NCBI GenBank assembly: GCA_947252455.1
Contig: CAMXVQ010000012.1
Location: forward strand, 1 to 29,359
Direction: 5' to 3'
DNA length: 29,359 nucleotides
DNA from: an uncultured Atopobium sp.
GTDB lineage: Bacteria; Actinomycetota; Coriobacteriia; Coriobacteriales; Atopobiaceae
Shown here piece after piece: positions 8,950 through 16,030 of the stretch (the stretch's first letter is position 1; each line of letters begins with the position of its first letter). The translations under genes and the position numbers were made by a program. The notes below the pieces were generated by a model. The model did no database searches, was not told the DNA's origin, and was given only the letters and a program-made list of their open reading frames with translations.

Positions 8950-8989
8950 TGCATGTGTTTATATGCGTGTTTACCTATGAACACATGCA
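8950..8989. repeat. Long stem-loop in the thiY-thiZ gap
   Basis: A 13-nt arm starting TGCATGTGTT (8950-8962) pairs with the arm ending AACACATGCA (8977-8989), with one G-T pair, around a 14-nt loop. A short direct repeat GTTTGCTTG flanks it (8943-8951 and 8991-8999). The gap (8884-9020) is unusually long for an ABC operon. There is no T-run, so it may be a processing or mRNA-stability element rather than a terminator. Confidence 0.5.
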
Positions 8990-9020
8990 GGTTTGCTTGT
9001 ATACGTAAGTTGGAATGCAT

Positions 9021-9920
9021 ATGAATGAACAAACTGATACGCCTACACTTATGGCGCAACATCTCTATCTTTCGTGGCAACAGATGCCGTCTGCGCGTCA
9101 CAGACATCCGCTCTGCTTTGCTTTAAAACGCGCCGCACATCAAAATGCAGATACACCTGATGAACAGCAGTGGCGCTCGGTAGTTGTTGCAGATATTAAC
9201 ATCCGTGTTGCAAAAGGCGAGCTGGTGTGTTTGGTAGGAAGATCGGGCTGTGGTAAAACAACCATTTTACATGCGCTGTCAGGACTTATGACGCCTGTGA
9301 TGGGCCAGGTGTTTTTTCATGGAAAAGATATTACGGGACATCCCGGGCATGTTTCTTACATGTTCCAAAAAGACTTGCTCTTGGAGCATAAACGTATTAT
9401 TGATAATGTTTGCCTTCCACTTACTTTGCGTCGTGTTGCGCAAGCAGAAGCCTACGGTCAAGCTCAGCCACTTTTTGAGCGCTTTGGCTTGGCGGGTTGT
9501 GAATATAAGTGGCCGCACGAGCTTTCGGGCGGCATGCGTCAGCGCGCTGCTTTTTTGCGTACCTATCTTATGGGAAGCGATTGTATTTTGCTGGATGAGC
9601 CTTTTTCGGCACTTGATGCGCTTACGCGCGTTGCTATGCGAAGCTGGTATTGCGATATTGCGCACGATTTAGGCATTGCAACGCTTGCGATTACGCACGA
9701 TGTAGACGAAGCGGCTACCATGGCATCGCGCGTGTACGTGTTAGGAAGTATATCCAAAAAAACTGATGGTGCTCTTCTAGATCAACCTGTACCTACTACG
9801 GCGCATACTATAGTTGGTGAGGTTCATGTTCCCACTCACGATCCGTCAATGCATGCCGATGCTTTTGCGCTTACGTCCGAATTTTTATCGTGCAAAAAAG
9901 AAATTTTATCGCTGCTGTAA
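9021..9920 (+). CDS. thiZ: ABC importer ATP-binding protein, ThiZ-like
   Basis: 299-residue cytoplasmic ATPase of the SsuB/TauB/ThiZ group. Numbered from the chosen start: Walker A GRSGCGKTT (about 73-81), Q-loop in MFQKDLLLEHK (about 114-124), signature LSGGMRQRAAFLRTYL from 168, Walker B ILLDEPFSALD (189-199) and switch His in ITHDVDEA (226). FQKDxLLPW-like and FSALD motifs are typical of the group. About 30 extra residues (QQMPSARHRH to DEQQW) lie between the first strand and VVVADINIRV, longer than usual. ATGs occur at 9015 and 9021. The weak SD TTGGA (9010-9014) abuts the first, so the second is preferred. It is separated from thiY by a 137-nt gap with a hairpin but is its most likely energy partner. 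Confidence 0.87.
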   Translation: MNEQTDTPTLMAQHLYLSWQQMPSARHRHPLCFALKRAAHQNADTPDEQQWRSVVVADINIRVAKGELVCLVGRSGCGKTTILHALSGLMTPVMGQVFFHGKDITGHPGHVSYMFQKDLLLEHKRIIDNVCLPLTLRRVAQAEAYGQAQPLFERFGLAGCEYKWPHELSGGMRQRAAFLRTYLMGSDCILLDEPFSALDALTRVAMRSWYCDIAHDLGIATLAITHDVDEAATMASRVYVLGSISKKTDGALLDQPVPTTAHTIVGEVHVPTHDPSMHADAFALTSEFLSCKKEILSLL

Positions 9921-9990
9921 TTTGGAGCGTGTGGGTAGCGTTTGCGCGCGCGAATTGCATGCATATGAGGCGTGCGGCGTGTAGAGAGTG

Positions 9991-10977
9991 CTAGTTATCA
10001 GCGGCATCCTTTGATGCTTTTTGCTGAGCATCGCTTTGCTGATTGTTTTGTGTTCCTTGCGATTTATCGTCGTTGGAATGCGTCTTTTCCTTATGAGCGT
10101 CTTTGTGTTTGTCCTCAGTGCCTTTGTGTTTTTCATCAGATTGTTGATTAGTTTCATCCGGCTCTGTTTTGACGTCTGTTGTCTGCTTTTGAGAATCCTT
10201 GTCTAAAGCGTTTGTATCAGGCGTATTTTGATCTGCAGATGCTTCTTTATTCTGTTTATTTGCGGCTGCGTTTTTCTTAGAAGTGTTTGCGGTGGTTTTT
10301 TCGGCGTTCTCGGGTTTTTTAGATGCCAAAGCTGCAGATAAAGAGTTTGAGTTTAAGACTTGTTTTGAGCCAATGCCTTCGCCATGCGTTGCAAACATAA
10401 CTACTGCCGCGTAAATTCCAACGCATACAAGCGCTACTAATGTGCTTGTTACGCTGATAAGCACAAGGCGCCGTTTTGCTTGCCGCGCTGCTGCTATGCG
10501 TAAATGTTGAGGTGCAAGTGGCGTAGGATAGCGCATGTCACGGTATTGAGTTTTTTCGTAGTGGTTGTTGTTGAGGTTTATACCATGGCTTTGCGCTTGT
10601 TGCGCTTTAATTTTTTCACCCGTAGCAGTTAAGACAGAGCTGCATACTTGCGATGCAAGCGCCGATGTTGCTGCTGCTACGCCAACTCCTATAAGTGATC
10701 CTGTGAGTCCTATTTGCGAAGACAGAACAAATGAAGTAATAGAAGCAAGCGTACTGGCAATAATGGCCACTAATGACACGTCGGTAAGCATGCCTTTTTT
10801 GGTAGCGGCATGTATTTCTTGCGGTTGATCCATACCGCGTTGTTGATCCACACTGCGTTGCTGCTCCACATCGCGTAGCGTTTGCTCTTTTTGAGGCTTG
10901 TTCAGATACGTTGTCGTTTGTTCTTTCTGCTGTACACGTGTAAAAAGTTGCTTTTGTTGAAGCTGATGGTTATCCAT
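9991..10977 (-). CDS. Membrane protein of unknown function with low-complexity C-terminal tail
   Basis: 328 residues; family not recognised. The N-terminus (1-60) is Gln-rich and includes a threefold six-residue repeat around RDVEQQ/RSVDQQ/RGMDQP. Two hydrophobic segments lie at about 66-88 and 90-116 (VSLVAIIASTLASITSFVLS and a Gly/Ala-rich helix) and a third at about 171-196 (LVLISVTSTLVALVCVGIYA), preceded by a basic stretch RQAKRR. The rest, from about 205, is very hydrophilic and rich in Lys, Asp, Asn, Gln and Thr, probably disordered. AAAGGACA (minus strand, 10982-10989) is a good SD for the ATG at 10977. It is convergent with thiZ. One copy of a dispersed repeat lies 31-110 nt upstream of its start and may hold its promoter. 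No function is proposed. Confidence 0.75.
   Translation of the reverse strand: MDNHQLQQKQLFTRVQQKEQTTTYLNKPQKEQTLRDVEQQRSVDQQRGMDQPQEIHAATKKGMLTDVSLVAIIASTLASITSFVLSSQIGLTGSLIGVGVAAATSALASQVCSSVLTATGEKIKAQQAQSHGINLNNNHYEKTQYRDMRYPTPLAPQHLRIAAARQAKRRLVLISVTSTLVALVCVGIYAAVVMFATHGEGIGSKQVLNSNSLSAALASKKPENAEKTTANTSKKNAAANKQNKEASADQNTPDTNALDKDSQKQTTDVKTEPDETNQQSDEKHKGTEDKHKDAHKEKTHSNDDKSQGTQNNQQSDAQQKASKDAADN
10827..10880 (-). repeat. 18-bp tandem repeat, three units, inside the membrane-protein gene
   Basis: Three 18-nt units (10827-10844, 10845-10862, 10863-10880) sharing a GATCCAnACnGCGTTG-like core encode six-residue repeats in the Gln-rich N-terminus. Copy number could vary between strains without a frameshift. 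Confidence 0.7.
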
Positions 10978-11007
10978 AGATTGTCCTTTAGCTCATAGGT
11001 GTATTTG

Positions 11008-11087
11008 AAATATATCCCTAAATGTTCGCGTACAAACAAAGACAATAGAAGTGTCACACGATAAGCATGAAATTTTATTCATTTTGC
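11008..11087 (+). repeat. Dispersed intergenic repeat, copy 1
   Basis: This 80-bp stretch matches 16031-16110 at 74 of 80 positions, same orientation, ungapped; similarity ends abruptly on both sides. It begins AAATATATCCCTAAATGTTC and contains AAAGACAATAGAAGTGTCAC. Here it lies just upstream of the minus-strand membrane-protein gene. It has no coding potential of note and no terminal inverted repeats. It could be a regulatory module, a small RNA or an extragenic repeat family. The remainder of the 421-nt gap (10978-11398) holds an 8-bp tandem repeat, the dha operon terminator and an orphan frame, described separately; 11088-11201 shows nothing recognisable. Confidence 0.85.
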
Positions 11088-11201
11088 AGTTTTCAGTATA
11101 AATACGTATCAAAACATACATAGGCCATATTGAGAACAGAAGAAGTTTGGGTGTAGCTTTTTAATACACACTGCACTCCACGAGAATGTGACCGCCAAAA
11201 A

Positions 11202-11232
11202 ACGCCTATACGCCTATACGCCCATACGCCAT
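11202..11232. repeat. 8-bp tandem repeat ACGCCTAT, about 3.9 units
   Basis: ACGCCTAT, ACGCCTAT, ACGCCCAT and a 7-nt ACGCCAT follow each other directly next to the terminator of the dha-glpF operon. Likely a neutral slippage product. Confidence 0.75.
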
Positions 11233-11271
11233 AAAAACGCACTGCCTTACACCTATGATGCAAGGCAGTGC
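11233..11271 (-). terminator. Intrinsic terminator of the dhaKLM-glpF operon
   Basis: GCACTGCCTT (11239-11248) and AAGGCAGTGC (11262-11271) make a perfect 10-bp stem. Read on the minus strand the stem is followed by GTTTTTAT, giving a U-run. It is 128 nt past the glpF stop. Confidence 0.88.
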
Positions 11272-11292
11272 AAACTTTGCTACAACCTAAAC

Positions 11293-11397
11293 TTAAGTAA
11301 CAAACTCAAGCTCAATTAACGTTAGAAGTGCAACTATGCCAAGAGTTACAGCAAAAGCCGAGGCTACAACAAACAGGTAGACAAAGAATAAGTTCAG
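11293..11397 (-). other. Orphan 34-codon hydrophobic frame after glpF
   Basis: In the +1 frame relative to glpF, directly after its stop, a frame reads LNLFFVYLFVVASAFAVTLG, then IVALLTLIELEFVT and stop. It is almost entirely a membrane-helix pattern with an acidic end. No ATG, GTG or TTG starts it; the first candidate is CTG at 11397. No SD is evident. It could be a small membrane protein using CTG, a frameshift extension of GlpF, or chance. Confidence 0.3.
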
Positions 11398-11398
11398 C

Positions 11399-12112
11399 CT
11401 ACATAAGCGTTAAAAATGCCTGATACAACAATGCACCGCAAACGCCGCCTACGATTGGGCCAACAACAGGGATCCATGCATAACCCCAGTCGGAGTCGCC
11501 TTTGTTTGTGATAGGCAAAATGGCGTGCATAATACGAGGACCGAGGTCTCGAGCAGGGTTAATAGCATAACCAGTTGTTGCACCAAGAGAAAAACCAACA
11601 ACGATAACTACCAAACCAACAACAATAGGACCAAGGCCGCTCGCAAGGTTGTTTGGACCTAATGCCATGACGCAAATAACCAGTACAGCGGTACCAAGTG
11701 CCTCGTCAAGTACGTTAGACCAGGTGTGTCTAATGGCAGGCGCAGTTGAGAAGCAACCCAAGATAGTGGGAGCGTCTTTGGTTTCTTTCCAGTGTGGGTA
11801 GTAGTGCAGCCACACTAAAACAGCACCAGCAGCTGCGCCAAGCGTTTGCGCAAGAACAAAGCTGGGTACTTGCTCAACAGGAAACATACCAGCGACGGCA
11901 AGTGCAATAGTTACTGCAGGATTTAAGTGACCGGGACATACAACACCTGCAATATATACGGCAATGGTTACTGCAACACCCCAGCCGAGGACTATGGCCG
12001 TCCAGCCAGTGCCTTCCTCTTTTGTTTTGTGCAAGATGTTACCTGCTACAACGCCGTTACCAAGCAACACCATAATCATAGTGCCAAAAAATTCACCAAT
12101 AAGAGCGTTCAT
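11399..12112 (-). CDS. glpF: Glycerol facilitator / aquaglyceroporin
   Basis: 237-residue MIP-family channel for facilitated diffusion of glycerol, and probably dihydroxyacetone, across the inner membrane. Six transmembrane helices and the two half-helix signatures are visible: HLNPAVTIA (NPA at 64-66) and AINPARDLGPR (NPA at 185-187). Asp189 after the second NPA-Arg is the mark of glycerol-conducting members rather than strict water channels. Length is in the usual 230-280 range. The start ATG is preceded by AGGAGG on the minus strand. It is the last gene of the dhaK-dhaL-dhaM-glpF unit, 52 nt after dhaM, and is followed by an intrinsic terminator. This pairing is common in PTS-type dihydroxyacetone kinase operons. 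Confidence 0.94.
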   Translation of the reverse strand: MNALIGEFFGTMIMVLLGNGVVAGNILHKTKEEGTGWTAIVLGWGVAVTIAVYIAGVVCPGHLNPAVTIALAVAGMFPVEQVPSFVLAQTLGAAAGAVLVWLHYYPHWKETKDAPTILGCFSTAPAIRHTWSNVLDEALGTAVLVICVMALGPNNLASGLGPIVVGLVVIVVGFSLGATTGYAINPARDLGPRIMHAILPITNKGDSDWGYAWIPVVGPIVGGVCGALLYQAFLTLM

Positions 12113-12164
12113 ACGTGCCTCCTTTTAGCAATTACACTTAACTGTTTATCTCATATCAACAAGA

Positions 12165-12563
12165 TTATTTAGTAATTTTAAGGGGTTCTAGTTCGTCTAA
12201 TACTTCGCTAAGTGGCGCGCTTGCCTGGAGTAACACAGCTGCGGCAAACGTACCCTCAACAATAGGAACTGGCTGCATAAGTACTTTTTTTGTACACGTT
12301 TCGCACGCAAGCTCCAAGTTGAGCTTTGCGCTTCCCAAGTCATAAAATGCAAGCAGCGTATCAGCGGTGTTTTCTTCGATAGCTCCTAAAACCACATCAA
12401 ACGTACTTCCAATATCACCGTCTGCCGTACCGCCACAATAGGTAATACTTACATCATGGGCTACCTGATCTACCAGCTTTTTTACGCCGAGCGCAATTTC
12501 GGGTACGTGCGAAACAATAACAATACCAACGCTGCCAGTGTCTTGTGCATCTGTTGTGCTCAT
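12165..12563 (-). CDS. dhaM: PTS-dependent dihydroxyacetone kinase, phosphotransferase subunit DhaM (EIIA domain only)
   Basis: 132-residue mannose-type EIIA-like protein that accepts phosphate from HPr and passes it to ADP bound on DhaL. The phosphorylatable His is His19 in GIVIVSHVPEIA; YCGGTADGDIGS (42-53) and AFYDLGSAKLN are family segments. Only the EIIA-like domain is present, as in Lactococcus, without the HPr and EI-like domains fused in E. coli DhaM, so general PTS proteins must be encoded elsewhere. The start ATG at 12563 is preferred because AAGGAG (minus strand, 12570-12575) precedes it; the longer open frame upstream lies inside dhaL. Its ATG is one base after the dhaL stop. Confidence 0.94.
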   Translation of the reverse strand: MSTTDAQDTGSVGIVIVSHVPEIALGVKKLVDQVAHDVSITYCGGTADGDIGSTFDVVLGAIEENTADTLLAFYDLGSAKLNLELACETCTKKVLMQPVPIVEGTFAAAVLLQASAPLSEVLDELEPLKITK

Positions 12564-12564
12564 A

Positions 12565-13134
12565 CTACACTCCTTGCTCAAGAAGGGCGCAAAAGAGCAT
12601 GCCAGATGAAGCCGCGCCAGGATCGATATGACCGCACGAGCGCTCGCCAGTGTATGAAGCACGACCCTTCGTTGCGCGCAAAGGTGCAGTAGCGTCTACC
12701 AGAGCTTTAATACTGTCGCAGGTAAGTTCACCACGGCGCAGTTGCTCAATAGCTGGGCTCCAAAAATCAACCATGGTTTTTTCTCCCAGCTCGGCATGAC
12801 CACGCTTTTGGATTTGATCAAGTCCGCACTGTAACATGTCGGGAAGACTATCGTTTGCATGCATACTCATGCCCAAGAATGCCGAACCGTACAGAGGGCC
12901 TGACGCACCACCAACGTGACTAAGCAGTTGCATTGCACAAAGTTTAAGGGCTTCAGCTGCTGTTTTAGGTGGTTTTTCTTCGAGCGCTTTGCGCACAAAC
13001 TCCATGCCGCGTGCCATGTTTGCGCCGTGATCACCGTCACCAATGGGGGTGTCAAGGTCGGTAAGGTAGGTTTTGTTTTCTTGAATTTTTTTATCAAAGG
13101 CTAAGAGCCACTTTACAGTTACTTGAGTTTCCAT
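12565..13134 (-). CDS. dhaL: Dihydroxyacetone kinase, ADP-binding subunit DhaL
   Basis: 189-residue all-helical nucleotide-binding subunit. It holds ADP-Mg tightly, is rephosphorylated by DhaM and phosphorylates dihydroxyacetone bound on DhaK. The Mg-binding aspartates are in DLDTPIGDGDHGANMARG (Asp28, Asp33, Asp35). GGASGPLYGSAFLGM and the C-terminal RASYTGERSCGHIDPGAASS are nucleotide-pocket loops of the family. Length is normal. The start ATG follows the dhaK stop by seven bases with a modest SD (GGTAG) over that stop, indicating coupling. The SD of dhaM is contained in its last codons. Confidence 0.95.
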   Translation of the reverse strand: METQVTVKWLLAFDKKIQENKTYLTDLDTPIGDGDHGANMARGMEFVRKALEEKPPKTAAEALKLCAMQLLSHVGGASGPLYGSAFLGMSMHANDSLPDMLQCGLDQIQKRGHAELGEKTMVDFWSPAIEQLRRGELTCDSIKALVDATAPLRATKGRASYTGERSCGHIDPGAASSGMLFCALLEQGV

Positions 13135-13141
13135 GTCATCA

Positions 13142-14128
13142 CTACCAAGCTGGTGTATTAACAGGTGCGTTAAGCGCCTTAACGTCGTTATCGGTTACCT
13201 GCATAAGGGTAAGCGACAAGCCCGCCATATCAATAGATGTCATATAGTTGCCAAGTTTCTTAAATGCAACTTCAATGCCCTTTTCGGCTAAAAGCTCTTC
13301 AACATCGTGAGCAAAAATGTATTGTTCCATAAGTGGAGTTGCACCCATACCATTAACAAGAAGAGCAACTTTTTTATTGGTGTCCCAATTAAAGCTTTCA
13401 TACAGTTTTCCAAAGAGCTCTTGTGCAAAGGTTTTGGACGGAGCCATCTTGTCGCGCTTGTAACCAGGCTCACCGTGAATACCAATACCAAACTCAATTT
13501 CGTCTTCTGCGAGAACAAAGCCAGGTTTTCCAGCCTCAGGCACGGTTGCACCCGAAAGTGCCAAACCAATGGTGTGAATACGTGGAACAATGTCGTCGGC
13601 AAGTGCTTTGATCTCCTCAAGTGTGCAACCACGACGTGCCGCGTCGCCTAAAATTTTATGCACAAAAATGGTTCCTGCAACGCCACGGCGCCCTTGTGTG
13701 TACAAACTGTCTTCAACAGCAATATCGTCGTCTACAACAACACTTGCTACCTTGATATCTTCGGATTCGGCAAGCTCTTGTGCCATCTCAAAGTTCATGA
13801 TATCGCCTGAGTAGTTTTTGATAACCATAAATACGCCAGCACCCTCATCTGCCTGGCGGATTGCCTCCAAAATTTGGTCGGGTGTAGGAGACGTAAACAC
13901 GGCACCACATACGGCACCAGAAAGCATGCCTTCACCTACAAACCCTGCGTGAGCAGGCTCATGACCCGAGCCACCGCCCGAAATAATACCAACGTGACCT
14001 TGCTTTTCAGCGCGGCGCATAATAACGTCGAAACCTTCTGCACGGCGTAATACATCGCTGTGAATAAAGGTGAGGCCTTGCAACATCTCATCTACAACGG
14101 TAGTGGGATCGTTGATAATCTTTTTCAT
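13142..14128 (-). CDS. dhaK: Dihydroxyacetone kinase, substrate-binding subunit DhaK
   Basis: 328-residue subunit that binds dihydroxyacetone as a covalent hemiaminal. All known catalytic residues fall at the E. coli numbers: His56 in GGGSGHEPAH, Asp109 in NYSGDIMNF and His218 in GIGIHGEPG. The start is ATG at 14128, with AGAAAGG (minus strand, 14139-14145) at good spacing; an upstream in-frame TTG at 14137 almost touches that SD and is rejected. First gene of dhaK-dhaL-dhaM-glpF, divergent from dhaS with about 300 nt between. The product DHAP enters glycolysis and can be used by the aldolase encoded nearby. No glycerol dehydrogenase is seen in the window. Confidence 0.96.
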   Translation of the reverse strand: MKKIINDPTTVVDEMLQGLTFIHSDVLRRAEGFDVIMRRAEKQGHVGIISGGGSGHEPAHAGFVGEGMLSGAVCGAVFTSPTPDQILEAIRQADEGAGVFMVIKNYSGDIMNFEMAQELAESEDIKVASVVVDDDIAVEDSLYTQGRRGVAGTIFVHKILGDAARRGCTLEEIKALADDIVPRIHTIGLALSGATVPEAGKPGFVLAEDEIEFGIGIHGEPGYKRDKMAPSKTFAQELFGKLYESFNWDTNKKVALLVNGMGATPLMEQYIFAHDVEELLAEKGIEVAFKKLGNYMTSIDMAGLSLTLMQVTDNDVKALNAPVNTPAW

Positions 14129-14304
14129 GGCTACCAACCTTTCTGTAAAAGTTTACTGCAAACGTGCAGATAACCGTTGGTACTGCTGGTACTGAGCCTT
14201 GCAGGCAGAACGTGATACGCACGTAGTAGTTCGAACCTCGTGTCACGTGCTGCGCGCCTATTTTTGTAGTAACCACTTGCATCTGCACGCTTTGCATTCT
14301 TGTT
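14129..14304 (-). other. Long 5' leader of the dha operon
   Basis: If the predicted promoter is right, the leader is about 175 nt. It contains a GCACGT/ACGTGC stem (14219-14250) around a GTTCGAAC palindrome, and a direct repeat TGGTACTG (14178-14185 and 14187-14194). No known riboswitch or tRNA-like fold could be recognised. Apart from this leader, the operator and the two promoters, the 303-nt dhaK-dhaS gap shows nothing else. Confidence 0.35.
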
Positions 14305-14310
14305 AGTGCT

Positions 14311-14339
14311 ATTGTATGCAAGGATTATTTTTGATTGTA
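14311..14339 (-). promoter_or_regulatory. Predicted dhaKLM-glpF promoter, weak -35, activator-type
   Basis: On the minus strand TACAAT (14316 to 14311) is a good -10. The -35 position 17 bp upstream reads TACAAT, not TTGACA-like. The DhaS-type dyad ends three bases from this -35, the arrangement expected for a promoter that needs an activator. Confidence 0.45.
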
Positions 14340-14341
14340 GT

Positions 14342-14363
14342 GGACAACTTATACTCCTTGTCC
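14342..14363. promoter_or_regulatory. Probable DhaS operator dyad
   Basis: GGACA-N12-TGTCC, extending to TGGACAA/TTGTCCA (14341-14347 with 14358-14364). The 22-nt span equals that of the inverted repeat described for Lactococcus lactis DhaS (GGACACAT-N6-ATTTGTCC), with outer half-sites identical and inner bases different. It lies between the divergent dhaK and dhaS promoters. Confidence 0.8.
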
Positions 14364-14373
14364 ATTGCTCTTA

Positions 14374-14402
14374 TTCACATTTTCCGTAATAATTTATATA
14401 CT
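14374..14402 (+). promoter_or_regulatory. Predicted dhaS-dhaQ promoter
   Basis: TTCACA (14374-14379) and TATACT (14397-14402), each 5 of 6 to consensus, are separated by exactly 17 bp. The start of transcription should be near 14409, about 20 nt before the dhaS start. The DhaS-type dyad sits directly upstream. Confidence 0.7.
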
Positions 14403-14431
14403 GTTGATACACGTGGGAGGTGATAGTGTGC

Positions 14432-14977
14432 ATGTCCGGGTCGATCATCACCAAAAAGAAAATTGCAAATGCGTTTAAAACAGAAATTGAATGTCGCACG
14501 TTCGATTCAATATCGGTAAGCCAAATAATGAAACGCGCACATATCCGCAGGCAAACCTTCTACGATTGCTTTATCGACAAATACGACCTGGTAGATTGGA
14601 TATTCCAAAACGATCTTCACGAGCAAATTTCCGATCGGCTCGACTTTTTGAGTGGTCTGGACTTGCTGCAAGAAGTGTTTTACTTTTTTGAAAAACACGT
14701 GCATTATTATGCACAATTATTTAAGATTGTTGATCAAAACGATTTTTCAACCTATTTTTTGGACTATTGCGAACAACTCATACGCAAAATCTTTGACGAG
14801 GAGCTACACGGTGCAGATATAGACATTGCTCCGTATATAAGTTATCACAGTATCGCGCTTTCTAATGTTATTCGCTACCATGTTATGCATGAAAATTTTA
14901 ACCGTGAGATATTGTTTAAGATGTGCAAGAATACCATAAACATTACTTTACAAATTATTTCGGACGATACGCTGTAG
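14432..14977 (+). CDS. dhaS: TetR-family dihydroxyacetone regulator DhaS-like
   Basis: 181-residue TetR-type DNA-binding regulator. The N-terminus SGSIITKKKIANAFK and the helix-turn-helix region at about 25-50 (DSISVSQIMKRAHIRRQTFY) match the DhaS pattern; the C-terminal part is all-helical for dimerisation and partner binding. In Lactococcus, DhaS is unusual for the family in activating transcription when in complex with DhaQ loaded with dihydroxyacetone. The same partner arrangement is found here: divergent dhaK operon, a matching operator and a DhaK paralogue 37 nt downstream. GGGAGGTGAT (14415-14424) is the SD. The ATG at 14432 fits the family's N-terminus; a GTG at 14426 in the same frame is an alternative start. 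Confidence 0.88.
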   Translation: MSGSIITKKKIANAFKTEIECRTFDSISVSQIMKRAHIRRQTFYDCFIDKYDLVDWIFQNDLHEQISDRLDFLSGLDLLQEVFYFFEKHVHYYAQLFKIVDQNDFSTYFLDYCEQLIRKIFDEELHGADIDIAPYISYHSIALSNVIRYHVMHENFNREILFKMCKNTINITLQIISDDTL

Positions 14978-15014
14978 CGCAGCCTCATAAGCAGAATACA
15001 GAACAGGAAGCATT

Positions 15015-16004
15015 ATGATACAGATTATCAATCAGCCAGAGAACGTTGTTGAAGATATGCTGAGCGTTTTGCCTGATATTTACCCCAAACTTAAGTACAA
15101 AAAAGAAACAGGCATTGTATATCGTACGAATCTAACAAAAGACTGTGTACCACTGCTTTCGGGCGGTGGCTCGGGTCATGAGCCCGCGCACTTTGGATAT
15201 GTTGGCCAGGGAATGCTTAGTTGTGCTGTTGAAGGCCCAATCTTTGTGCCCCCTTCAGCCGAGCACATCCTTGAGGGCATTAAAACGGTGTATAACGACA
15301 AAACGGGTTTACTTGTTATCATTAAAAACTTTGAAGAAGACGTTACAAACTTTGGGAGTGCTATACGCCAGGCTCGTGAGATGGGCATGAACGTTGAGTA
15401 TGTAATTTCTCACGACGATATTTCTATTGAGTCTAGTTCGTTTACGCGCCGTCAACGTGGTGTGGCAGGTACCGTGCTTATGCACAAAATTTTGGGCGCT
15501 GCGGCGCAGGCAAAAGTTGATCTTGATAGCTTGGTGTACATGGGGAATCAAATTTCAGAATGTATTGCCACACTGGGTGTTGCAAGTCGAGCAGCAACGC
15601 TACCAGGAAAAACAGAGCCCATGTTTGAGCTTGATGACCATGATATTTCTTATGGCATTGGTATTCATGGCGAAGAAGGTTATCGTACTATTGGTTTTGA
15701 ATCGTCTGAAAAATTAGCCGTTGAGCTGGTAAATAAGCTCAATTTAAAATTCCACTGGCATACTCACGACCCCTATATTGTGCTTGTAAACAATCTGGGT
15801 GGCTGCACGCGCGAAGAAGAGCTTATTTTCACGCATGACATACTGCAACTGCTTGATCTTGAAGGGCTTAATATTATCGATGTAAAAGTTGGAACATATA
15901 TGACAAGCTTAAATATGTCGGGGCTATCAGTTACCCTCTTTAAGCTTCACGATCCTTCGTGGCTTGCCTATTATCAAGCGCCCACTGATGCATTTGCGTG
16001 GTAA
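15015..16004 (+). CDS. dhaQ: DhaK paralogue, probable DhaS coactivator DhaQ
   Basis: 329-residue DhaK-family protein. It keeps the dihydroxyacetone-binding residues in near-identical positions (His55 in GGGSGHEPAH, Asp109, His218 in GIGIHGEEG), but the loop before Asp109 reads NFEED where DhaK has NYSGD, and GEPG has become GEEG. Compared with the kinase subunit in this window it is clearly diverged. Location 37 nt after dhaS, on the strand opposite dhaL and dhaM, argues for a sensor that binds dihydroxyacetone and activates DhaS, as in Lactococcus, rather than a second kinase subunit. A residual kinase role cannot be excluded. CAGGAAG (15004-15010) is the SD. No terminator is visible after it. 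Confidence 0.8.
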   Translation: MIQIINQPENVVEDMLSVLPDIYPKLKYKKETGIVYRTNLTKDCVPLLSGGGSGHEPAHFGYVGQGMLSCAVEGPIFVPPSAEHILEGIKTVYNDKTGLLVIIKNFEEDVTNFGSAIRQAREMGMNVEYVISHDDISIESSSFTRRQRGVAGTVLMHKILGAAAQAKVDLDSLVYMGNQISECIATLGVASRAATLPGKTEPMFELDDHDISYGIGIHGEEGYRTIGFESSEKLAVELVNKLNLKFHWHTHDPYIVLVNNLGGCTREEELIFTHDILQLLDLEGLNIIDVKVGTYMTSLNMSGLSVTLFKLHDPSWLAYYQAPTDAFAW

Positions 16005-16030
16005 GCTCACATCGCAGGCTTGTTGGTATA

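Noticed and set aside
11202..11232. 8-bp tandem repeat as a CRISPR-like or iteron array
   Set aside because: Units are contiguous without spacers, too few, and no replication or cas gene is nearby.
14219..14290. GGTTCGAAC and AGTGGTTA on the minus strand, resembling tRNA T and D loops
   Set aside because: The flanking bases cannot form a T stem or an acceptor stem, so it is not a tRNA.
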